Source of the DNA: Fidelibacterota bacterium
GTDB taxonomy: Bacteria; Fidelibacterota; UBA8477; JABMPR01
DNA: 64,000 bases
Assembly: GCA_018650445.1 (NCBI GenBank)
Contig: JABIFX010000112.1
Span: 36,348 to 100,347, forward strand
Reading direction: 5' to 3'
Part shown: positions 46,521 through 52,905 of the stretch, piece after piece
How positions within the stretch are numbered: position 1 is the stretch's first letter
Layout: every line of letters starts with the position of its first letter
Position numbers and translations under genes: made by a program
Notes under the pieces: generated by a model
Databases searched by the model: none
Seen by the model: only the letters and a program-made list of their open reading frames with translations
Told to the model about the DNA's origin: nothing

Positions 46521-47570
46521 TTACCAGTTGATGTCTTCATCCTTAAGTACAACATCAGCGGCTATGTCCTTGATAACCATTTTTCCCAGGAGTTCATCCA
46601 TCCGAGCAGGTGAAATACCAGTTCCTGGGCCCTTTGTTGTAAGCATGTCTCTCGTCAGAACAGTACCTGAGGAAATGTCTACCTGAGAAACAACGCTTTT
46701 AGCTAATTTCTTGAATATAGGCGCTTCTGAATCCTGGACTTGCTTGGTAGAGCCGCCCATGGCTGCTTCAATATGACGGATATCCCGAACCAGTTTTGAA
46801 AATCCACCTGGCTCAAGCGAAGCAGCATGATCGCCACCCTTCATGGTACGATCCAGGGTGAAGTGGCGCTCCACAATTTTAGCACCAAGAGCAACAGCTG
46901 CTTCGGTAATGGCGATACCCAATTCGTGCCCTGAGTATCCAATTACGGCATTTGGGAATTTTTGTTTGAAGCTATTGATTACCCCTAAATTAACCTCTTC
47001 AAATACCGATGGATAAGTTGATGTACACTGGAGTACGCACAGGGGTACATCATAGGGTTTAATTGCATTTACTGCAGTTTCTACCATTTCCATGTTAGCC
47101 ATGCCGGTAGATAGAATCATAGGTTTATTCTTTTTTGCCGTATGTATAAGCAGGGGTATGTTGGTCAAATCTGCTGAAGCCATTTTGAAAAAAAGCACGC
47201 CCAGAGTATCCAGGAAATCGATACTTTCTTCATCCCACCCAGAAGCAATAAAGTCAACTTTGTGTTCAGTAGCAAAGCTCAAGAGTTCCTGATAATCACC
47301 CTCAGAGAGCTCCAGGGCTTTTTTATGCTCACCATAGGTTTTGCCAAACGAATTGCGGTTGTCATAGGGCATCTCAAGACCTTCCTGGGTCAGGATGCGC
47401 TTAATACTACGCTTTTGAAATTTTACCGCATTGGCTCCGGCGTTTGCTGCTTCTTGAATCAGCTTTTTTGCTATTTCTACATCACCTTGGTGATTGATAC
47501 CAATTTCAGCAATGATATAGGTTGGCTCACTATTACCTACACGATGTGAACCCAGTTGTAAAGTTGGCAA
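46521..47570 (-). CDS. NeuB/NANS-type nonulosonate (sialic or Kdn) synthase
   Basis: 349 residues. An N-terminal TIM barrel of the NeuB family (PTYIIAEIGINHQGD, AVKFQKRS, LQCTSTYPS, IGYSGHELGIAI, ERHFTLDRTMKGGDH) and a C-terminal SAF antifreeze-like domain (about 285-349). It condenses PEP with ManNAc, mannose or their 6-phosphates. Stretches such as GKTYGEHK and SGxDExxxxFLxxL recall the vertebrate NANS-type 9-phosphate synthase, which fits with the adjacent HAD phosphatase. 12 bases from that gene and 32 bases after neuA. Confidence 0.93.
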   Translation of the reverse strand: MPTLQLGSHRVGNSEPTYIIAEIGINHQGDVEIAKKLIQEAANAGANAVKFQKRSIKRILTQEGLEMPYDNRNSFGKTYGEHKKALELSEGDYQELLSFATEHKVDFIASGWDEESIDFLDTLGVLFFKMASADLTNIPLLIHTAKKNKPMILSTGMANMEMVETAVNAIKPYDVPLCVLQCTSTYPSVFEEVNLGVINSFKQKFPNAVIGYSGHELGIAITEAAVALGAKIVERHFTLDRTMKGGDHAASLEPGGFSKLVRDIRHIEAAMGGSTKQVQDSEAPIFKKLAKSVVSQVDISSGTVLTRDMLTTKGPGTGISPARMDELLGKMVIKDIAADVVLKDEDINW

Positions 47571-47602
47571 AGCAACCTCCAGTATTTTAGTAAAACGATC
47601 TA

Positions 47603-48283
47603 TTATTCTAAGTTTTCAGCAATTTCTTCCAGCAATGTAAAATCGCTCAGTGTATCTATCTCAGGGCTGTATTCCTCGGGGAAGATAGTATATCCTATTT
47701 TCCCACCGAGTCGGTTCTCTCTGTGGATGAAATGGTCCAATAAAAAAATATAAACGGAACCATTTTCAACATATCTGATATCAGATTCTGTCATATCCTG
47801 ACGTCTCGGTCGATTCATGAAATCATACTCGGCATGTGCTTCCAGCCCATCAACCCGCCAGAAAAACCTATGGGTGGGGGAGATGCTGAGTAATGAATCA
47901 AAACCTTCAGCTTGAAACTTTTTCAGAGCTTTGTCCAGGGAGTCCTTTGGTCGTAACGGACTGGTGGCCTGAAGTAAAACAATGGTTGTTGGATTCAAAT
48001 TCTGTTCTTGCCACCATTCAATTGCATGTGAGATAGCGGATTCGGTAGTAGCCGTATCACCAGCAAGTTCCGCTGGTCGCGGAATGACCTCAGCTCCATT
48101 GTCTCTTGATATTTTTGAGATCTGCTCATCATCGGTAGAAACAAATACACGGTCAACCAAAGTGGATTCCAGGGCATACTTGATAGAGTGGCTAATCAAG
48201 GGTTGTCCCAGAAACGGTGCAACGTTTTTATGAGGAACACCTTTGGAGCCACCACGAGCTGGAATTATACAAAAAATTGACAT
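47603..48283 (-). CDS. neuA: NeuA-type CMP-nonulosonate synthetase
   Basis: 226-residue acylneuraminate cytidylyltransferase: PARGGSKGVPHKN nucleotide motif, STDDEQIS, LQATSPLR, and FFWRVDG. Activates sialic-acid-like sugars with CTP to CMP-sugar. First gene of the minus-strand nonulosonate operon, divergent from an EamA transporter. By sequence it could also be a CMP-Kdn or CMP-pseudaminate/legionaminate synthetase; the specificity cannot be read. Confidence 0.9.
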   Translation of the reverse strand: MSIFCIIPARGGSKGVPHKNVAPFLGQPLISHSIKYALESTLVDRVFVSTDDEQISKISRDNGAEVIPRPAELAGDTATTESAISHAIEWWQEQNLNPTTIVLLQATSPLRPKDSLDKALKKFQAEGFDSLLSISPTHRFFWRVDGLEAHAEYDFMNRPRRQDMTESDIRYVENGSVYIFLLDHFIHRENRLGGKIGYTIFPEEYSPEIDTLSDFTLLEEIAENLE

Positions 48284-48413
48284 CTCGCAATATATATGGA
48301 GAGATGCCCATCACAGCCCACAATTTTGCCGACTTACCATCTGATTCAGATATGGACAGGATGGCCCGAATCAGCACGTGTCCATATCATTCACCCGGTT
48401 TATGTTCAAGCCT

Positions 48414-49268
48414 ATGAATAATAGAGTTTATTTCATTCTCGCAATTGGACTTTTGGGTGTCAGCTTCGGAGGTCCACTTGCTCGTTTTCTCCCTGAGATG
48501 GCGGCCCTCACTATCGCATTTTGGCGGATGGCAGGTGCTTCCACCATGCTATGGACCCACGGTATTATCCAGCCTCAGAAACCTCTGGAGACGGCTAGAT
48601 TCCCTGCAATAATAATTGCGGGGATATTCCTGGCCCTGCATTTTGCTTTTTTCTATTCGGCTGTCAAGTTGACATCAATTGCAAATGCCACCCTCTTTGC
48701 AACCATGGCTCCGATCTTCACTCTTATTTATGAACGGTTCGTTCTTAAGCAAAAGCTGCCATTAGCCGCATTGTTGGGGCTGTGGATCGCAATTTTTGGA
48801 GCATTCATTGTTCAGGGTTCCGAGTTTGATTGGGGAACCGAGGTAACCACAGGGAATCTCTATGCTTTGGCCAGCTCAGCCTTCATGGCAGTTGTACTTC
48901 TTATTGGCCAACGAGTACGCAGGGATGTTACCAATATTATGTATACGCGTTGGCTTTACATGTTTGCTGCCTTGACTCTGGTCGGTATAATCCTGGGACT
49001 AGGTATCGATATAATATTTTTATCAGGCGATGTTAAGTGGTTATTAGGTCTGGTAATTTTACCCACACTGGTGGGGCATAACAGTATGAACTATGCCGTC
49101 AAGTATATACGGCCCACCATTGTCGGAGCTATGCCATTCGGGGAACCTATTTTAGCATCGATTCTAGCCTGGTTGTTTTTTGGTGAAATCGTTGGATGGA
49201 ATGTGGTAATCGGTGGAACAATTACCCTCTCAGGTCTGGTCCTGCTCACGTTGAAACGAGGACATTAG
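48414..49268 (+). CDS. EamA/DMT-family membrane transporter
   Basis: Ten-helix permease of the drug/metabolite superfamily, 284 residues, with two EamA modules (LLGVSFGGPLARF opening and LEPxxASILAWLFFGE-type second repeat). Inner membrane. Substrate unknown, but it is embedded in a nonulosonate locus and divergent from neuA by 130 bases, so transport of a glycan precursor is possible. The frame opens at GTG 48378; I use the ATG at 48414, which leaves a normal short N terminus. Confidence 0.9.
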   Translation: MNNRVYFILAIGLLGVSFGGPLARFLPEMAALTIAFWRMAGASTMLWTHGIIQPQKPLETARFPAIIIAGIFLALHFAFFYSAVKLTSIANATLFATMAPIFTLIYERFVLKQKLPLAALLGLWIAIFGAFIVQGSEFDWGTEVTTGNLYALASSAFMAVVLLIGQRVRRDVTNIMYTRWLYMFAALTLVGIILGLGIDIIFLSGDVKWLLGLVILPTLVGHNSMNYAVKYIRPTIVGAMPFGEPILASILAWLFFGEIVGWNVVIGGTITLSGLVLLTLKRGH

Positions 49269-49897
49269 GCAGTCAGAAGCTTTAATCCCCCCTGCTGGAT
49301 GAGAGTCTGAACAAATGCCTTCTCTCCACTCACATCATGTTTGGCAGCTTTTTTAATAAGTCCCTGCTCCTTGAGCCAGCGCTTAAAGCGACTGTCAAAA
49401 TAGTGAGCGGTTGAACCGACAAAAAAATCGAAACCGTGCAGAGTCACGTCAAGACCCAAAAGGTAACAGAAATAAATGGCAAAGAATCCGGTTGTTGGTC
49501 GATTGAGACCACATTTTGATTCCATCTCAGACATGATCTCAAATGGTAAAAGTGCATAATTTTTTGTCCCAAGTCGTTTTTCAATACGAGGATGTATGGC
49601 ATTACCTTTGTGCTTTAAAACCACAGGGGGAATCATTACTAAAATATTGTTGGGGATGTCGAGACGTTTTTTTAATCCCTGATTGGCACCATTGACCCAG
49701 ATATCCGTTCGAGATCCAACACGGGATTCCATGTTGCGAGTAACGTAATTGTTGATGCGAATGATCTGATCAAAATTGTCAATCTCTTGGCCCAATTCGT
49801 GTTCGGCTGCACTGGGTCCATTTCCAATGATGAGGATTGAAGCATCTTTTAGTAACTGATACTCCCGTGGTAGATCGTTTAAGCTAAAGCCTGTCAT
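49265..49897 (-). CDS. GT29-type sialyltransferase-like protein
   Basis: 210 residues. All four landmark motifs of the GT29 sialyltransferase family can be placed: an L-motif (21-50, SILIIGNGPSAAE then GQEIDNFDQIIRINN), an S-motif (134-157, PTTGFFAIYFCYLLGLDVTL), motif III HYFD at 165-168 and motif VS H-x4-E at 187-192. GT29 transfers sialic acid from CMP-sialate and is mostly eukaryotic. It lies beside neuA and neuB on the same strand, so CMP-nonulosonate is available. The frame is open for 40 more coding-looking codons upstream (to 50017) with no ATG, GTG or TTG, so the true N terminus may be longer or damaged. Overlaps the convergent transporter by 4 bases. Confidence 0.78.
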   Translation of the reverse strand: MTGFSLNDLPREYQLLKDASILIIGNGPSAAEHELGQEIDNFDQIIRINNYVTRNMESRVGSRTDIWVNGANQGLKKRLDIPNNILVMIPPVVLKHKGNAIHPRIEKRLGTKNYALLPFEIMSEMESKCGLNRPTTGFFAIYFCYLLGLDVTLHGFDFFVGSTAHYFDSRFKRWLKEQGLIKKAAKHDVSGEKAFVQTLIQQGGLKLLTA

Positions 49898-50153
49898 GGC
49901 TGGATCTGCTTTGTAAATGGATCCATCATCGAGGGCGACATTCCATTCCTTATTGGGGGTCCGCCAATCCTTGCCATACTTAACTCCCTCGTAAAGAGAC
50001 TTGGCTTGTATCTCAATTTAAAATAGAGATCTCCCTGGTTGCATTTGGGTTTTAGAATGATGCCAGATATGAAGAACTTACAAGCGAAAAACATGACTCT
50101 AATCGAGGAAGTAGGGAACAGGAAGATCTTCAGTATTACGGAGAAGGAATTGA

Positions 50154-50834
50154 TCACGCCTCGCCTAATTCGCTATTGGCCTTTTCAAGATCTTCGGTGA
50201 AGTCTACCTCAATACACAAGACATCCGAAACATCGACAGGATAGATTTTCAATCCAGCACCGATGGCGAATTCAATGCCACGTTCAAAATAATCGTCATC
50301 CTCACAACGTTCCAGCATCTCAATGAAGCGTGGAATATCACTTGACATGATTTTGTTAATCCCCACAGATTCACCCAGGGCATTCTTTACAGTTTTGGAG
50401 ACCTCATTAATGGAACCATCAGGCGACAGCGTATATTTCACTTCCTCTTCAGCCACGGAAGCTGTGTTTACTGCCATGCATGAAGTCTTTGATTCGATGA
50501 TTCTAGTCAGAACTTCAGGATCGAAAACCACATCACCGTTGAGCCAGATGACATCATCTGCTCTGACTTTGCGCAGGGCCTTCAGCAGGCTTTTTGAAGT
50601 ATTAGTTCTATCATAGATGTTGTTAAAAACATAGGTCAATTCAGAAAATTCTTCCATGATAAGGTCCTTTTTAAACCCAATCACAACGAAAATATCATCT
50701 ACTGACACAACTTGTTTTAGATATTTAACCTGTCTGCCCATAATCATCTCCCCTGTGGAAAGTTGGGTCAGAGGCTTTGGACGGGGATTCCCAAGTCGGG
50801 AACCTATACCAGCTGCTAGAATTATTGCTTTCAC
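50154..50834 (-). CDS. LicC-like nucleotidyltransferase
   Basis: 226-residue sugar- or polyol-phosphate nucleotidyltransferase of the NTP_transf_3 type. ILAAGIGSRLGNPRPKPL nucleotide motif at the start, and the catalytic Asp in WLNGDVVFDPEV. Similar short proteins (LicC) make CDP-choline, or act on other phospho-alcohols. Lies between the GT29 and CDP-glycerol transferase genes, so it may charge the phospho-alcohol used in the same glycan. Substrate not proven. Confidence 0.85.
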   Translation of the reverse strand: MKAIILAAGIGSRLGNPRPKPLTQLSTGEMIMGRQVKYLKQVVSVDDIFVVIGFKKDLIMEEFSELTYVFNNIYDRTNTSKSLLKALRKVRADDVIWLNGDVVFDPEVLTRIIESKTSCMAVNTASVAEEEVKYTLSPDGSINEVSKTVKNALGESVGINKIMSSDIPRFIEMLERCEDDDYFERGIEFAIGAGLKIYPVDVSDVLCIEVDFTEDLEKANSELGEA

Positions 50835-50958
50835 ATCACACCTTTATTTTTCATAAACCTTAGGCTTTAAAAACTCGTTCAAGATGAAAATTCCCGACAT
50901 AAGTCCAGGACCTGATTATATAATAAAGCAAATTGGAATGACAAGGTTTCACTAGCAT

Positions 50959-52023
50959 TTAGTGTGTCACTTGCGAGACCGAGCCATCCTTCAAATATTG
51001 TTCAATCATGTGGCTGATCCGACCCGATGAATTGCCATCGGCTTTCCAACAACTTTGCTCAGCCCAGTATTTTCGTTGTTCGCCGTATTTTTGTGGGTGG
51101 TTGAGAGCATCCCGGACTGCTGATTCAAGCTCATGGGACCCTGCGGTATGCCCCATTATCCAATCTTCATCAATATAGGGAATCTTAAAAGGACGCACAG
51201 AACGATCCGTTTGCTGCTCCCTGGCCAGGATATCCTCAGAAACCCAGATCCCAGATTTTCGGCTTTCCACCTCAGGAAAACATCCTGGGTAGGCTGGCAA
51301 GATGAGTTGGACAACGGGCTTGTCTAGAATAGAAGCTTCAGCCAATACAGAGGAAATATCACTGATCACTACATCGGCAAGATGCAGGAACTGATTTATG
51401 TTGCCATCACCTGGTTTTACCGCGCCGTATTTTTTTGCCAGGGGGTAATCAGCAGAATGGGGAATGATGAGAAGGTTTTCAAGAGATGTGAGGTGTTTAG
51501 CATTGTGAATGCCTGCGTTCTTATTCTTCTTACCACCCCAGGAAGGAGCAAAAAGAATGACAGGTTTTTCAGGATTTAAGCCATACTTCGAACATAATGT
51601 GCTTCTATTTATATCTAAATTTACAAGCTCATCCACCTTGGGATATCCTCCGAGGAGCCCACGCTCAAACTGTGGATTGATGGCTTCCATCTTGCGTTTG
51701 AACACTTCTCCAGGATAAAAAAGAAGGGCCGCCTTCTGAAAGAAATCATATTTGTAGGTGTAGTACTTCATGGGGCTAAGACCATGTTCGATATAGATAA
51801 ACTTACCCTTCCAGCCACATTTTGTAAGGCGGACGAGAGGTTTGTCATATGCAATAACAATGTTTGATGAGATCGTCTTTAAAAGTTTTCGATTCAGGAA
51901 ACAATTCCGATGAACTTTCTCCAATCTGACCTGCCAGCCCTGGGCTTTCATATTGGAGAACAGGGGGAGTAAGCTGGCATATCCCTTGGTTGTTGAATAG
52001 ACTAAATCGAGGGTTGGTGTCAT
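50959..52023 (-). CDS. CDP-glycerol glycerophosphotransferase-like protein
   Basis: 354-residue GT-B fold protein of the CDP-glycerol/CDP-ribitol polyolphosphate transferase (TagF/TarL-like) family: IYIEHGLSP, LGGYPKVDEL, KPVILFAPSWG, HSADYP, DVVISDISSVLAEASIL, and QLILPAYPG. Expected to add glycerol-phosphate or ribitol-phosphate to a membrane-linked glycan. It lacks any obvious teichoic-acid N-terminal module. Next to a LicC-like cytidylyltransferase and ispD, whose relative TarI makes CDP-ribitol. Confidence 0.85.
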   Translation of the reverse strand: MTPTLDLVYSTTKGYASLLPLFSNMKAQGWQVRLEKVHRNCFLNRKLLKTISSNIVIAYDKPLVRLTKCGWKGKFIYIEHGLSPMKYYTYKYDFFQKAALLFYPGEVFKRKMEAINPQFERGLLGGYPKVDELVNLDINRSTLCSKYGLNPEKPVILFAPSWGGKKNKNAGIHNAKHLTSLENLLIIPHSADYPLAKKYGAVKPGDGNINQFLHLADVVISDISSVLAEASILDKPVVQLILPAYPGCFPEVESRKSGIWVSEDILAREQQTDRSVRPFKIPYIDEDWIMGHTAGSHELESAVRDALNHPQKYGEQRKYWAEQSCWKADGNSSGRISHMIEQYLKDGSVSQVTH

Positions 52024-52042
52024 AAGGAAGATTTCTATTTAT

Positions 52043-52711
52043 TTAATTATCTGCTGCGTCGAGATATTTTTCAATAATCTCCAGATCAATTTGCTTGGTC
52101 ACTTTCAAAGTTTCCGGTGCTCCTTCAATGAAACCAAGGCTGGCCTGAGGATTGCTTTGTTTTACCAGTCCCATTTCATCTGTGTCAATCTTCCCCGAAG
52201 CATGGGCAGTTCTCAGGATACCTATATGGAAGCATTGGGGGGTTTGGATCATCCTCAGGTTATCGCGCTGGAGGTTTCTGAATCCAGAATCCTCGAGTTG
52301 AATCATAGAATCAGCCGGTTTTAATGCTGGGGCGACACCATCATGTTTTTCAAGACTGGAGAGACAAAGATCGATAACCCTGGAAGGAATCAGGGGGCGA
52401 GCTGCGTCATGAACTAACACAATATGCGTATGTGGTGAGCAAGCTTGTAACCCGTTGAAGACTGAGTCTTGCCTGGTCTCGCCACCCACCACGACTTTGC
52501 ACTCAGGGTATTGATTGCTGGCATGCTCTAGATAATTCGCTGACGTGACTATGATAACCTCATCGATTTCTGGGTGCGCCAAGAATGACCGAACCGAATA
52601 GGCTAAAATTTCCACACCCTTCAACTTCAGATATTGTTTGGGTATTTCACTGGCCAGCCTGCTGCCACTTCCAGCGGCAACTATAATGGCTGTATTGCTT
52701 GTTTTAGTCAT
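52043..52711 (-). CDS. ispD: IspD-family 4-diphosphocytidyl-2-C-methylerythritol synthase
   Basis: 222 residues from the ATG at 52711. AIIVAAGSGSRL nucleotide motif, IPKQYLKLKG, VHDAARPLI and ETLKVTKQIDLEIIE are all IspD/TarI hallmarks. As IspD it makes CDP-ME in the MEP isoprenoid pathway. The relative TarI makes CDP-ribitol, and the adjacent CDP-glycerol/ribitol transferase makes that possible, but no TarJ-like dehydrogenase is present. IspD is therefore the first choice. Confidence 0.85.
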   Translation of the reverse strand: MTKTSNTAIIVAAGSGSRLASEIPKQYLKLKGVEILAYSVRSFLAHPEIDEVIIVTSANYLEHASNQYPECKVVVGGETRQDSVFNGLQACSPHTHIVLVHDAARPLIPSRVIDLCLSSLEKHDGVAPALKPADSMIQLEDSGFRNLQRDNLRMIQTPQCFHIGILRTAHASGKIDTDEMGLVKQSNPQASLGFIEGAPETLKVTKQIDLEIIEKYLDAADN

Positions 52712-52870
52712 ATCGTTCAACATAGCCAATAATCTCTGGAATTACAATTTCACGATTGGCATTAATGCCCCTCGTGGAAATATATGCAGTTAGTAAAATA
52801 AACTAACAAACAATAACATGCAGATATTGATAATATTACATTTATGGAAACCCCATCATACAAAAAATGA

Positions 52871-52905
52871 TTGTAAATTGAATTTTTAGCAAGCATAATG
52901 AAGCC
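52871..52905 (+). promoter_or_regulatory. Candidate promoter for nagB-PIG-L fusion, leaderless
   Basis: TTGTAA (52871-52876), exactly 17-base spacer, CATAAT (52894-52899), 6 bases, then the ATG at 52906. No Shine-Dalgarno lies between. Transcription would begin at or next to the A of the start codon. Confidence 0.5.

Noticed and set aside
49894..50157. 87-codon minus-strand frame between the nucleotidyltransferase and GT29 genes, with 4-nt overlaps at both ends.
   Set aside because: Not listed as a gene because the alternative frame over the same bases is a more convincing extension of GT29; the overlaps are noted in the findings.
50057..50200. Plus-strand open frame of 47 codons starting at two ATGs, with a plausible composition, across the end of the nucleotidyltransferase gene.
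   Set aside because: It overlaps a well-supported gene on the other strand by almost 50 bases, has no ribosome site, and could be a chance frame.
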